Positions 24,780 through 33,424 are shown, counted from the first letter of the stretch. The stretch is 64,000 bases of DNA from an uncultured Clostridia bacterium (GCA_947628675.1 CANRAR010000002.1:1-64000), one strand, 5' to 3'. Notes: generated by a model from the sequence alone, not told the origin. Numbers and translations are program-made.

Positions 24780-24808
24780 ATTATAGTATAAAAGCCGCGG
24801 AATTTCAA
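24780..24808 (-). promoter_or_regulatory. Sigma-A-type promoter of the araB operon
   Basis: TTGAAA (24808-24803), a 17-nt spacer and TATAAT (24785-24780). The start would fall near 24773, inside the candidate AraR sites. Confidence 0.8.
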
Positions 24809-24848
24809 TAGGATAACGGAAAATATTTTTGCGGATTTTTTGCATAGG

Positions 24849-24876
24849 AAAAGCGCGGGGCGAAATGCTCCGCGCT
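24849..24876 (-). terminator. Intrinsic terminator of mscS
   Basis: On the minus strand AGCGCGGAGC and GCCCCGCGCT form a 10-bp stem with one mismatch. TTTT follows. It lies 14 nt past the mscS stop. Confidence 0.65.
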
Positions 24877-24890
24877 CTGCAAATTTTTTC

Positions 24891-25826
24891 TTATTTCTTC
24901 TCTTCGTGGACGACGACCTGCGGGAAGGGAACGCAGATGCCGTTTTCCTCGAACACCGTTTTGATGGCGCCGCGCATCTGGCGCTGGGCGGCGAAGAAGT
25001 CGCCCTCCTTGCACGTTGCGCCGAAGTGCAGATCGACGCTGGATGCGGCAAGGTTGTCCACCCCGTTGAAGTCGATATCCGAAAGGAGCACGGGGCACAT
25101 CTCCTTGATTTTCGCCTTATTCGCCTCGAACACTTCCTTGACGTGCTGCAAATTCTCCTCGTAGGGAACGCCCACGATGACGGTGGGATAGCTGTTTTCC
25201 CTGCTCTGGTTGATGAACACTTTGATGGTGGAGTTGTTCGCCACGCGGATATCGCCGCTGTAATTGATGAGTTTGGTGTTGCGGATGCCGATCTCCTGCA
25301 CGGTGCCGCGCCAGCCGTCGATGGTGACGATGTCCCCCACCTGAAGCGTTCCGTCGCACACGATGAAGATGCCCGCGACGACGTCGGCGATGAGGCTCTG
25401 CATTCCGAGACCGATGATAAGAGTGAGGACTCCGGCGCCTGCGATGAGGGCGGTGAGGTCGATGCCCCAGACGGCGAGGATGGCGATGACGCACACGACC
25501 CATACGACGACCTTGAAGATGCTGTTCACGAGCCTTCCGATGGTCACTCTGCGGTTGGTGCCCTTAAAGATGGACTTGATGATGGTGCACACGATGTACA
25601 GAACGAGCAAGGCGACGAACAGGATCTGCACGGTGCCGATGAGTTCGGGGATGAGATTGATGACGATATCGAGGATGCCGCCGCCGCTGTACCCTTCGCA
25701 CCATGCCCAAATTTTGTCGTGAAAGACAAATCCGAGCACCGTAATGGCCGCAAAAACGACGAGGAGAACGAGGCCTACGGTCGTCGTCTTTTTCCATTTG
25801 TGTTGCTGTTTGACTTCTTCTGCCAT
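24891..25826 (-). CDS. mscS: Small-conductance mechanosensitive channel, MscS family
   Basis: MscS channels open under membrane tension and release solutes on hypo-osmotic shock. The 311-residue protein has membrane segments at about 15-36, 63-87 and 103-125, then the pore helix ([30 protein letters not shown]) with its Gly/Ala pattern, and the cytoplasmic beta and alpha/beta domains ([22 protein letters not shown]). AGGAG precedes ATG 25826. It is a single-gene unit with its own near-consensus promoter and terminator. Confidence 0.92.
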   Translation of the reverse strand: MAEEVKQQHKWKKTTTVGLVLLVVFAAITVLGFVFHDKIWAWCEGYSGGGILDIVINLIPELIGTVQILFVALLVLYIVCTIIKSIFKGTNRRVTIGRLVNSIFKVVVWVVCVIAILAVWGIDLTALIAGAGVLTLIIGLGMQSLIADVVAGIFIVCDGTLQVGDIVTIDGWRGTVQEIGIRNTKLINYSGDIRVANNSTIKVFINQSRENSYPTVIVGVPYEENLQHVKEVFEANKAKIKEMCPVLLSDIDFNGVDNLAASSVDLHFGATCKEGDFFAAQRQMRGAIKTVFEENGICVPFPQVVVHEEKK

Positions 25827-25858
25827 GATAAAAACTCCTTTTCGATGAAATCGAACCC

Positions 25859-25887
25859 ATTATAGTCCCTGAAGAAAGTATTGTCAA
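25859..25887 (-). promoter_or_regulatory. Near-consensus sigma-A promoter of mscS
   Basis: TTGACA (25887-25882), a 17-nt spacer and TATAAT (25864-25859). This is a perfect match in both hexamers. Confidence 0.88.
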
Positions 25888-25970
25888 GAAATGAACTAAT
25901 TTTTCTCAAAAAATTCTTGCGCAATAATTATTCAGAAAAATGAGGGGAATTTTTATAAAATTTTCCCTAT

Positions 25971-26044
25971 AAAGACCTCCGCAGCGGCGCGCGCTGCCGC
26001 CGCCCGCGCGGCTGCCGCGCTTGCCGCAGCGGAGGTCTTTTTTT
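25971..26044 (+). terminator. Long orphan terminator-like hairpin
   Basis: AAAGACCTCCGC (25971-25982) pairs with GCGGAGGTCTTT (26029-26040). Pairing continues inward with a mismatch and further GC pairs; seven T residues end the plus-strand version. No plus-strand gene precedes it, so it may end an unseen small RNA or act in both directions upstream of mscS. Confidence 0.5.
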
Positions 26045-26157
26045 GCTCGCGCCGCCTCCACTTCGCACTCACGCTCTTCTCTACATAGATATGATACCAC
26101 AAAATTTTCGCTCAATGTTTTGTATATGACATTTTTTTTGGACTTTTTTTCCATTTT

Positions 26158-26202
26158 TTTTCGCCCGCCCCCGCGCGCTTTGCGCGCGGGGGCGGGCGAA
26201 AA
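26158..26202. repeat. 21-bp perfect palindrome, GC-rich core
   Basis: TTTT plus a 17-nt GC stretch (26158-26178) is exactly complementary to 26182-26202 around a TTT loop. On both strands the hairpin is followed by A residues, not T, so it is not a classical terminator. It resembles the palindrome at 151-201 in size and composition but not in sequence. Confidence 0.7.
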
Positions 26203-26336
26203 GCGAGGAGGAAGGACGGGGCGGACTGCGTTGGGGGGAAGATACACTCGCCGCGCGCCCGTCCACAGAAGCGGACGAGCGCGCGGCTCGGTATGAGGAC
26301 GGAGGCGCGGCGCACGTTCGGTATGAGGACGGGCAC
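26203..26336. other. Gene-free stretch with a 15-nt direct repeat
   Basis: The whole region 25888-26465 lacks a convincing gene. Besides the two hairpins, TCGGTATGAGGACGG occurs at 26288-26302 and 26318-26332, exactly 30 bp apart. A short minus-strand ORF near 26100 has no start signals and I do not call it. Confidence 0.5.
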
Positions 26337-26364
26337 AAAAAATCCCGCAAATTTCATGCGGGAT
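26337..26364 (-). terminator. Intrinsic terminator downstream of spoIVA
   Basis: On the minus strand ATCCCGCA and TGCGGGAT form an 8-bp stem with a 7-nt loop. TTTTTT follows. It stands about 100 nt past the spoIVA stop, beyond the repeat array. Confidence 0.8.
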
Positions 26365-26368
26365 CTTT

Positions 26369-26470
26369 GTATGTTACAGTTTTGTATTTGTATGTTATCG
26401 GTTTTATTTGTTTTTGTATGTTACAACTTTTTTTGTATGTTACAACTTTGAATGTTACAGGAATGTTACA
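26369..26470. repeat. Six-copy degenerate repeat of TGTAACATAC
   Basis: Read on the minus strand, TGTAACAT[AT]C or close variants occur at 26461-26470, 26450-26459, 26435-26444, 26416-26425, 26390-26399 (GATAACATAC) and 26369-26378. The first copy overlaps the spoIVA stop codon. Start-to-start distances are 11, 15, 19, 26 and 21 nt. The array could be a protein-binding site or simply a local expansion in the 3' untranslated region. Confidence 0.7.
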
Positions 26471-27932
26471 GAAGGATGCAGATGACTCCGCCTTTGCCCT
26501 CGTTGACGATGCGCGTCATGGTCTTCCGCATCTTCTTCTGCACGTTGCCGCCCATGGAGCGGTTCTTGACGGAGAGTTCCTCGCCGAGCATCTCCTTTAA
26601 GGTCTTGCCGAACATATTGGTGTTCCACGCCGTTTCGGGCTCCGCGCCCATGCTCTCGGTGAGTTTCTGCGCGAACGCCTCGCTCTGCTCCTCGGTGCCG
26701 AGGGCGGGGCTCACTTCGCCGTGGACATCCACCCGCACGATGTGGTAACTCGGCGCATCCGCCCTTAGGTTCACCCCCACCCTGCCGCTCTTTTTGACGA
26801 CCTTGGGCTCGGCGAGGTTCATCTCGTCCTCCTCGGGCGGCACGATGCCGTAGCCGTACTCCTGCGCATCGGCGAACGCCTTGCCCACGCGCTCATACAC
26901 CCGCTTGGCGTCCGCGAGGCGGCAGACGTAACGCATGAGGGCGAAATCGCCGTCGATCTCCTCCCCACACGCCTCGCCGAGGACTTCGTAGAACGTGCCC
27001 TCCTTGGCCTCCACGCTTATGTGCGCCCTGCCCGTCGCCGCGTCTAAATCGAGGGAGGCGGGCGGAAGCAGCCGCGAACTCTCCGCATACAGCCCGTCTA
27101 AAAGCGCGCAGTCGCTCATCTTCCCGATTTTGGGGGCGACTTCGCGGATGCCCGCAAGTACCTCGGAGATGAGGGGCGAATCGGCGTCGAGAACGCGCAT
27201 CCACTGCGGCAGATCCACATCGATGGAGAGCACGGGGAACTCGTAGAGGATGCGCTCGAGAATTTCAGAGATGCCCTGCGCGTCGAGCGCCTCGCAGTTG
27301 ACGGCGAGCACGGGCGCGCAGTATTTCTCCTCGAGAGAGGCGCACAGCGCCTCCGCCCCCGCGGGCTCCTTGCAGTTGAGGAGGATGACGAAGGGCTTGC
27401 CGATCTCCTTGACTTCGGCGACGGCGCGCGCCTCGGCTTCCTCGTACGCCTCCCGCGCGAGCCCCGCAATGGAGCCGTCCGTCGTCATGAGAATGGCGAT
27501 GGTGGAATGGTCGCGGATGACCCGCCGCGTCCCCTCCTCCGCCGCCGCCTCGAAGGGAACCGGCTCCTCGCTCCAAGGCGTCTTGACGAGGCGGGGCGCG
27601 CCCTCCTCCTCGAAGCCGTTGGCTCCCTCCACGGGGAAGCCCACGCAGTCGATAAGGCGGACTTTTGCGACCGCGTCCTTCACGCGGATCTGCGCCGCCT
27701 CCTCGGGCACGAACTTGGGCTCGGTGGTCATCACCGTCTTGCCCGCGGCGGACTGCGGAAGTTCATCCACATACCTCTGCCGCTTGCTGCCCTCGACGCC
27801 CGGCAGGACGAGTTCCTGCATGAATTTTTTGATGAACGTCGATTTGCCCGTTCGCACGGGCCCCGCAACGCCCACGAAGATCTCGCCCCCCGTGCGCGAT
27901 GCAATGTCCTCATATACGCTGAAAGTTTCCAT
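26466..27932 (-). CDS. spoIVA: Stage IV sporulation protein A (spore-coat base ATPase)
   Basis: SpoIVA polymerises with ATP hydrolysis on the forespore surface and forms the platform of the spore coat, anchored by SpoVM. The 488-residue protein has the GVAGPVRTGKSTFIKKFM P-loop at about 20-37, the conserved DELPQSAAGKTVMTTEPKFVP block and the family C-terminus ending GGVICIL. ATG 27932 has GGAGG 8 nt upstream and matches the Bacillus start; the frame open to 28007 lies in the leader. Its leader contains a sigma-E-like promoter and a hairpin over the ribosome binding site. The gene shows the organism can form spores. spoVM is at 54794. Confidence 0.97.
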   Translation of the reverse strand: METFSVYEDIASRTGGEIFVGVAGPVRTGKSTFIKKFMQELVLPGVEGSKRQRYVDELPQSAAGKTVMTTEPKFVPEEAAQIRVKDAVAKVRLIDCVGFPVEGANGFEEEGAPRLVKTPWSEEPVPFEAAAEEGTRRVIRDHSTIAILMTTDGSIAGLAREAYEEAEARAVAEVKEIGKPFVILLNCKEPAGAEALCASLEEKYCAPVLAVNCEALDAQGISEILERILYEFPVLSIDVDLPQWMRVLDADSPLISEVLAGIREVAPKIGKMSDCALLDGLYAESSRLLPPASLDLDAATGRAHISVEAKEGTFYEVLGEACGEEIDGDFALMRYVCRLADAKRVYERVGKAFADAQEYGYGIVPPEEDEMNLAEPKVVKKSGRVGVNLRADAPSYHIVRVDVHGEVSPALGTEEQSEAFAQKLTESMGAEPETAWNTNMFGKTLKEMLGEELSVKNRSMGGNVQKKMRKTMTRIVNEGKGGVICILL

Positions 27933-27982
27933 AAAAAACGCCTCCGCCATAGTCCTTGCGTGATTACTATATGGCGAAGGCG
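27933..27982 (-). terminator. Terminator-like hairpin covering the spoIVA ribosome binding site
   Basis: In the minus-strand transcript CGCCTTCGCCAT...AGT pairs with ACTATGGCGGAGGCG (about 15 bp, one G-U pair, a 2-nt bulge, 12-nt loop). TTTTTT follows, then the spoIVA ATG. The GGAGG ribosome binding site (27945-27941) is inside the 3' arm. It can end transcription from the upstream genes and also hide the start site of spoIVA in read-through RNA. Confidence 0.7.
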
Positions 27983-27994
27983 GCTCGGTTATGA
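27966..27994 (-). promoter_or_regulatory. Candidate sigma-E (mother-cell) promoter of spoIVA
   Basis: TCATAAC (27994-27988), a 14-nt spacer and CATATAGT (27973-27966) fit the Bacillus sigma-E pattern (KMATATT, 13-15 nt, CATACAnT) moderately well. In Bacillus spoIVA is under sigma-E. The -10 element lies inside the 5' arm of the hairpin, so a transcript from here would lack that arm. Confidence 0.45.
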
Positions 27995-28003
27995 CGGACG
28001 GCT

Positions 28004-28852
28004 TCAATTTACTTGCGTCTTTTTGAGGGGGTCGAAATCGGGCGGCATTTGCGACTGCTCGGAGATCTCCTTGAAATACGGGTCATTGGAAAAATCGCGC
28101 GGGCGGGTGTACTCGCCGCCGAGCGCCTCGATGGCAAACTTCAATTCCTGATATTCGAGATAGTTGATGTCTTCCCTGTCTATGACTTCGAGAAGAACGG
28201 GCAGCGCACGGGTATCGCCGTAGGCGGCGAGGTAACTCGCGTGCATGGGAATTTCGCCGCTCGTGCGGAATTCGGCAAGCAGAATATCGTAGATACGCTC
28301 GTCCCGCGCCTTACAGCGGGAGAGGATCTCCAGCATGAGGTCGCGCTCCGCGCCCCTTGCGTAAAAGGCGAGGGCGCGCTCCTTGGCGGCATCCGCATTG
28401 CCCTTGAGTTGTTCCACGACGGCGTCCTTGAGTTCCGCATCCTCCGTGCGCTCCAGAATGGAGAAATACGCCCCGAACGCGGCGGGATTCTCTCCCGCGA
28501 GATTGACGGCGAGCGTCAAGAGGCGTTCATCCCCCTCCTCGAGAAGGGCAACGAGCGCGGGCGGGCAATTTCTGCCCTCCAACTCGCGGCATAAAAAGTC
28601 GCTCACGGGCACGTCCTCCTCGATGTAACGGCGGAGAAGTTCCACGAGTTCATTGTCGGAACACTCGGAGAAATACTTGGTGGGCGTCGTGCCGATGCTC
28701 GCAATCGTGATGTCCCCGAACTGACGGTAGAGTTTGGGAATGAGGTTTTCCCACTGCTTTTCGGTGTACTGCCCCGCCTTCTCGCGCATATACTGCGCCA
28801 ATTTTTCATCGAACAGCCCGTCGAAATCCACGGGCTTTTTTGTGTTTGCCAT
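28004..28852 (-). CDS. HEAT-repeat-like helical protein, unknown function
   Basis: The 282-residue protein is soluble and helical. Its middle (about 75-250) reads like paired-helix repeats, for example SDNELVELLRRYIEED, DERLLTLAVNLAGE and ELKDAVVEQLKGNADA, followed by a segment DTRALPVLLEVIDRED typical of HEAT-like proteins. I do not recognise a named family. AGGGG lies about 5 nt before ATG 28852, 9 nt after the TPR gene, so the pair is cotranscribed and may act together. Confidence 0.75.
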   Translation of the reverse strand: MANTKKPVDFDGLFDEKLAQYMREKAGQYTEKQWENLIPKLYRQFGDITIASIGTTPTKYFSECSDNELVELLRRYIEEDVPVSDFLCRELEGRNCPPALVALLEEGDERLLTLAVNLAGENPAAFGAYFSILERTEDAELKDAVVEQLKGNADAAKERALAFYARGAERDLMLEILSRCKARDERIYDILLAEFRTSGEIPMHASYLAAYGDTRALPVLLEVIDREDINYLEYQELKFAIEALGGEYTRPRDFSNDPYFKEISEQSQMPPDFDPLKKTQVN

Positions 28853-28861
28853 AGTTTCCCC

Positions 28862-30523
28862 TTAAATCATGTAATCGAGAATTTTCTGCGCGAAAACGCG
28901 GTCGGCGTCGAAGAGTTTGCAGATCTCCGCAAACGAGCGCTCCACGCGCTGCATCCGCGCCTCGCGGCAGATGACGGCGGCGATCTCGGCGCGGCGGTCG
29001 AGAAGGTCGAGCGCGTCGGCCTCCTGGAGCGTCGCGTACACGTCCTCGGCGGCGGAGCAGAGTTTTTCCTCGTTCTCCTCGGCGAGCATCGCAAAGCGCG
29101 AGTATACGTCGGCAAACGCCTTCAAAAACGCCGTCTTTTTCTCCTCGCCGATGCGGATCTCGTGCGTGAAGAACTCGCGGTAGATGTTGAGGAAGACCGT
29201 TCCGAACGAGTCCTCCTCGTTCCGCACCGTGAGGCCGTGCAGAATGGAGAGTTTTACGACGTCGTCCCCCTCGCAGTCGAGAAGGACTTCGCGCAGAAAG
29301 TCGTCCGAGCGCGTACGCACCGCCACCTTTACGGCGAGCATCTGCAACTTTTCGTCCCGCCCCTCCATCTCGTCGAAGGCGATGCGGAAGAACTCATCGA
29401 GTTCGGAAAGCCCCGAAAGCCGCGCGATCTCGTGATCTTCCATCTCCGCCGCGGCGAGCAGGAAATCTGCCACGGTGCGGTATTCCTCCTCGGGCACACG
29501 GTAGTAGTAGGACATATTGAACTTCTCCCCGTCGCCGTCGCGCAGCCTTCTCATGCGTTCGAGAAAATACCGCGCCACCGCCTTGCGGGGGTACACCGTC
29601 GTGAGCCGTTCGAGGGAAGAGATGCCCTCCTCTGGCTTTCCCATATGATAGGCGGCGACGGCATGGAAGTAGAGCACGTTGTCATCGAAGGGCAGCCGCT
29701 TTTTGAGTTCCTCGAGAACGCGCAGGGCGTCCTCGTCGAGCCCCGTCTCGCACAGCGCCGTCGCAATGCGGTACAAATCGTCGGTGGAATCGGCCTCCAC
29801 GTGCGCGAGCCGTTCGGCGACCTCCCGCGCGCCCTTCTTGTTGCCCCGCGCGTCGAGCACGGCGCAGTATGTGGTGAGCGCCTGCACGTTTTCGGGGTGG
29901 TCTTTGAGAAGTTCCCGACACTCCGCTTCCGCCTTCTCCTCGTCGCCGAGCATGAGCGTACACATCGCCGAGAGCCCCATGGCGGAGGGATAGTCGCTGC
30001 TCGTCTCGTCGATCTCGGCGAGCCGCTTTTTCGCCGTCTCCAAGTCCCCCTCTTTGAGGAGGATGAGCCCCTCGCGCAGGGTATCGGGGTCGGGCGCGCC
30101 CTCCCCCACGAGGCGGATGCGGGGCGTTTCCGCCTCCTCCATAAAGGCGGCGGCGAGGTCGTCGAGATCGTCGTCCTCCGCCTCCCCGTCGTCCTCCATG
30201 GCGCGGTGGTAGTAGTACGCCGATTGGAGCTGATTGCCCATGTTCATGAAGGCGACGGCGAGCCCCTCGTACCCCTCGGCGAAGTCCGCCTCGTTGCAGG
30301 TATCGAGGAAGCGGAACCACGCGTCGGCGGCGAGGGCGTACAGTTCCATGCTCTCATAGACGTCGGCATAGAGCGCCCATGCGTCGGCGCTGGGCGGATA
30401 CTTCTCGCCCCGCTTGTTGAGCATGGTGAGCGCGCCCATATTGTCCCCCCGCTCGTAGCGCTTCTCCGCGCTCTCATAGAGGAACTCCTCGCTGAACATG
30501 AACTTTTCTTGCTTTGCTCTCAT
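28862..30523 (-). CDS. Tetratricopeptide-repeat protein
   Basis: The 553-residue soluble protein carries TPR-like helical pairs in its first 330 residues (for example GDNMGALTMLNKRGEKYPPS, GDLETAKKRLAEIDETSSDY, GLDEDALRVLEELKKRLPFD), an acidic stretch EDDGEAEDDDLDD near 110 and a helical C-terminal half of unknown type. Such proteins serve as scaffolds; no partner can be named. The start overlaps the hslO stop by 4 nt (ATGA), and the HEAT-like gene follows. The alternative start MFSEEF eight codons later is less likely given that overlap. Confidence 0.8.
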   Translation of the reverse strand: MRAKQEKFMFSEEFLYESAEKRYERGDNMGALTMLNKRGEKYPPSADAWALYADVYESMELYALAADAWFRFLDTCNEADFAEGYEGLAVAFMNMGNQLQSAYYYHRAMEDDGEAEDDDLDDLAAAFMEEAETPRIRLVGEGAPDPDTLREGLILLKEGDLETAKKRLAEIDETSSDYPSAMGLSAMCTLMLGDEEKAEAECRELLKDHPENVQALTTYCAVLDARGNKKGAREVAERLAHVEADSTDDLYRIATALCETGLDEDALRVLEELKKRLPFDDNVLYFHAVAAYHMGKPEEGISSLERLTTVYPRKAVARYFLERMRRLRDGDGEKFNMSYYYRVPEEEYRTVADFLLAAAEMEDHEIARLSGLSELDEFFRIAFDEMEGRDEKLQMLAVKVAVRTRSDDFLREVLLDCEGDDVVKLSILHGLTVRNEEDSFGTVFLNIYREFFTHEIRIGEEKKTAFLKAFADVYSRFAMLAEENEEKLCSAAEDVYATLQEADALDLLDRRAEIAAVICREARMQRVERSFAEICKLFDADRVFAQKILDYMI

Positions 30524-31380
30524 GCCTTCTCCGAAAACAGTTTTTCCACGTCCGCCGCGCCAAAGCGATAGTCGGTATTGCAGTAGTCGCAGTGCACGGA
30601 AATTTCCCCGCGCTCCGCGATGAGCGCCATGGCGTCCTCCCGCCCGAGGGAGATGACGGCAGCCGCCGCCCGCGCCTCAGAGCAGTGGCATTGATAGCAA
30701 AATTTCCGCTCGGAATAGGGCGCATTTTCGATGCCGAGGAGCACTTTCGCGGCACCCATGTCCGCGATCTGCGCCGAAATGTTGGAAAATTCCGCGATCT
30801 TCTTCTCCGTGCGCGAGAGCGCCTCTTCGCCCGCCCCGGGGAGGGGTTGCAGGAACACGCCGCCCGCGCCGAGGCACCTGCCGTCTGTGCCTATCTTCAC
30901 GCCGAGGGCGATGGCGGTCGGCCGCTGTTCGCTCGTCAGAAAGTAGGCGGAGAAGTCCTCCGCTACCTCGCCCGAGACGAGTTCGCTCGCCCCCGAAAAG
31001 GGCATATCGCCGTCGTCCCGAATGACCGAGAGGGTGCCGCGTCTTCCAACAAATCCGCCCACGTCGAGTTTTCCGTCCGCGCGCGGAGGCAGACTTACCT
31101 GCGGGTTCTCCACGAAGCCGCGCATCCGTAGCGCCCCGTCGCCCACGGCAAAAATTTTGCCGCCCGCGCCCCCGCCGTTCAAGATCACCGAGAGCGCGCT
31201 CTTCTCGTCTTTGAGCCAACTGCAAAGGTAGGCGGTCGCGGTGAGCGTCCTGCCGAGCGCCGCCGCCGCCACGGGAGAGAGCCCGTGCCGCGAAATTGCC
31301 TCGTTGACGAGCGCCGTCGTATCGAGCACGGCGAGGGAGACCCGCTCCCCCCAGATCAGCGATTTATAGATTGCACTCAT
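30520..31380 (-). CDS. hslO: Redox-regulated chaperone Hsp33
   Basis: Hsp33 is a holdase switched on when oxidation releases zinc from four cysteines. The 286-residue protein has the N-terminal domain start DTTALVNEAISRHGLSPVA, and the zinc site as CYQCHC (near 231) and CDYCN (near 263), so the redox switch is intact. ATG 31380 overlaps the methyltransferase stop (ATGA). The frame extends upstream to 31638 only within that gene. It is in the middle of a five-gene run (32114 to 28004). Confidence 0.95.
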   Translation of the reverse strand: MSAIYKSLIWGERVSLAVLDTTALVNEAISRHGLSPVAAAALGRTLTATAYLCSWLKDEKSALSVILNGGGAGGKIFAVGDGALRMRGFVENPQVSLPPRADGKLDVGGFVGRRGTLSVIRDDGDMPFSGASELVSGEVAEDFSAYFLTSEQRPTAIALGVKIGTDGRCLGAGGVFLQPLPGAGEEALSRTEKKIAEFSNISAQIADMGAAKVLLGIENAPYSERKFCYQCHCSEARAAAAVISLGREDAMALIAERGEISVHCDYCNTDYRFGAADVEKLFSEKA

Positions 31381-32111
31381 GCCTTTTTGCATATGACGTT
31401 GAGCCGATCGCTCCCCTCTCTGATCTCCCCGAGGTGTCCCTCGAGGGATAAAATTTGAAGCCCCGTCCCCGCGAGCGCGGAGATGAGAGCCGCCTCCCCG
31501 TGAATGTAGCGCGTGTGCGCCTCGTCGTAGCGGCGGAAGAGTTCCCCCTCCCGCACGAAGAGCGTCACGTCGGTCTCCACGCGGTCGGGAAGGAGTTTGT
31601 TTTGCTCCACATAGGTCACATCGTCCCGATCGTCGCAAAACATATTATTTGCAACTTTTTCCCGCAACTTGTATTCCGAACTCACGTCGAACCAAAAGAC
31701 GCCGTGCGGCACAAGACAGCGCGCGATATGCGAAAACGCCGAATGCAATTTTTTGGGCGGGAGATAGTTGATGCAGTCGTTGGGGGAGAGGATGAAATCG
31801 TACCTTTCGGGCGTTTTCAGCGCGGCGGCATCGGCGAGGACGAACTGCACCCTCACGCCCTCTTCCGCCGCCCGCCGCCCGGCTTCATTGAGCATGGCGG
31901 GGGAGTTATCCGCGCCCGTCATTTCATAGCCCGCCCTTGTGAGCGCGCGGCAGAACGCCCCGCTCCCGCAGCCGAGTTCGAGCCCCCTCTTGCCCGCGCC
32001 GAGACGGGAAAGTCCTTCAATAAAATACTGCGACCACTTGGGATAGTCGCAGTCGTCGTTCAAAATTTCAAACCATCCCGAGAGATAGTCGTAAGCCTGC
32101 GCCATCGCCAC
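31377..32111 (-). CDS. SAM-dependent methyltransferase, class I
   Basis: The 244-residue protein has the cofactor loop LELGCGSGAFCRAL near 44-57, the acidic second strand residue in TGADNSPAML and a DFILSPNDCINYL segment, which resembles small-molecule methyltransferases of the Methyltransf_25 type. The substrate is unknown. GAGG sits 5 nt before GTG 32111 and 11 nt before ATG 32105; I favour the GTG on spacing. It starts 2 nt after the stop of the upstream membrane-protein gene and overlaps hslO. Confidence 0.85.
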   Translation of the reverse strand: MAMAQAYDYLSGWFEILNDDCDYPKWSQYFIEGLSRLGAGKRGLELGCGSGAFCRALTRAGYEMTGADNSPAMLNEAGRRAAEEGVRVQFVLADAAALKTPERYDFILSPNDCINYLPPKKLHSAFSHIARCLVPHGVFWFDVSSEYKLREKVANNMFCDDRDDVTYVEQNKLLPDRVETDVTLFVREGELFRRYDEAHTRYIHGEAALISALAGTGLQILSLEGHLGEIREGSDRLNVICKKA

Positions 32112-32113
32112 GG

Positions 32114-33424
32114 TTACCTCTTGTTGAGGAGTTTGGGGCGCTTGGCGTTCTTTTTCTTCTTCTTTTTGCCCGGCTTGCCATCATCGTGAATGGCGCGCTC
32201 CTGCTCTTCGAAGAAGCGGTTGTATTCCACATACTGCGCGTCGCCCTTGTGCTCTTCCTCGTATTTTTTGACGTCCTCTTCGACGGCAGTCCTGCTCTCG
32301 CGCAGTTTTTGCAAGTCCTCGCGGGAGAAACTGTCGGGCAGCTGATACATATCCACGCCGTCATCCACGGGCATGATGGGGCGGCAGGCGAGTTTGCTCT
32401 TCCCCTGCGCCACGATCTGGCGGCGAAGTTCGCGCATGACGGCGCTGTCCTGCAAACTGACCTCCTGCGGGTTGGCGTCCGAGGGCTTGTCCTTATTGTA
32501 GAGCCCGCGCCCCGTCGCAAAGCCGCGGTCGGGGTTGACGAACTTATCGAACGCCCACTGGCTGTAATCCATCCAGACGAGCATGAGCCACGAGATGCCG
32601 AAGAGGAACAGGATGATGATGCCGATAATGAGTAAAAAGCCCGACCCGAAGATGCAGAGGAACACCGGCCACGTAGCAAGCACGGCGAAGAACACCGTCT
32701 GCGGGAAGGTGCCCACCGTCATGACGACGGCGTTGCGGATGAGCGCGAACGGCCCCTGCTTGTAGTTGACGCCGAGCGAGATCATCCACAGCATCACGAG
32801 CGTTGCAAAGGCGACGAAGATGTAGCCGATGACCTTGGAGGCGATCATCCAGCCCGCCATCGAGGAACCCGTTGCAACGAAGAAGTCGGCAAAGTCCCCC
32901 ACGACGGTCGCCACGAACAGGATGATGGAGAAGAAGAGCGAGGCTTCGAGAAGGTTCCAGAAGTTCCGCTTGATGCCGCGCAAAAAGTCGTTGGCGACGA
33001 AGATGCCCTCCGTCCACAGGAGGTTGCGGATGATATACATTCCGCCCGAAAAGCCCACGGCGGCGATGGCGCAAGCGGGAATGAGCAGCCCGAAATAGAA
33101 GAGGTCGAGTTGCATGATAGACCATTCTATCTGCCCCGCGACGAAGGGAACATAGGGGTACCCCACGCCGAGCCCTGCGCCGAACGAACCGCTCACGCCG
33201 AGGGCGGCGAGGCTGTAACTGTGGAAAAAGACGAGGAGAATGATGGGGATACAGGTGACAAAAACCATGAGGTTGACGAGGATGAGCCTGCCGAACCTCC
33301 CCTTCAAAATATCCCAAAACAGCGCCCAACGGCTCGTGGGCAGGGTGCTGCGCGCGTAGTCTTCACTGCGCTCCTTCCCTTCCAGCCAACGGGCAACCAG
33401 CCCTCTCTTCTCTCGATCCGCCAT
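32114..33424 (-). CDS. Multi-pass membrane protein, YesL/DUF624-like
   Basis: The 436-residue protein has about six hydrophobic segments between residues 45 and 300, with the N-terminal pattern WALFWDILKGRFGRLILVNLMVFV reminiscent of YesL/DUF624 proteins. A hydrophilic C-terminal tail of about 120 residues ends in a Lys-rich cluster (GKKKKKKNAKRP), suggesting contact with RNA or acidic membrane lipids. The function is unknown. GGAG precedes ATG 33424 and a good promoter lies 48 nt upstream, so this gene leads the run to the HEAT-like gene at 28004. Confidence 0.75.
   Translation of the reverse strand: MADREKRGLVARWLEGKERSEDYARSTLPTSRWALFWDILKGRFGRLILVNLMVFVTCIPIILLVFFHSYSLAALGVSGSFGAGLGVGYPYVPFVAGQIEWSIMQLDLFYFGLLIPACAIAAVGFSGGMYIIRNLLWTEGIFVANDFLRGIKRNFWNLLEASLFFSIILFVATVVGDFADFFVATGSSMAGWMIASKVIGYIFVAFATLVMLWMISLGVNYKQGPFALIRNAVVMTVGTFPQTVFFAVLATWPVFLCIFGSGFLLIIGIIILFLFGISWLMLVWMDYSQWAFDKFVNPDRGFATGRGLYNKDKPSDANPQEVSLQDSAVMRELRRQIVAQGKSKLACRPIMPVDDGVDMYQLPDSFSREDLQKLRESRTAVEEDVKKYEEEHKGDAQYVEYNRFFEEQERAIHDDGKPGKKKKKKNAKRPKLLNKR

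Noticed and set aside
26158-26202. Palindrome read as an intrinsic terminator
   Set aside because: Both strands continue with A residues after the stem, so the required U-tract is missing.
25906-26247. Minus-strand 113-codon ORF upstream of mscS
   Set aside because: It runs through two large hairpins, has no ribosome binding site and no protein-like pattern.
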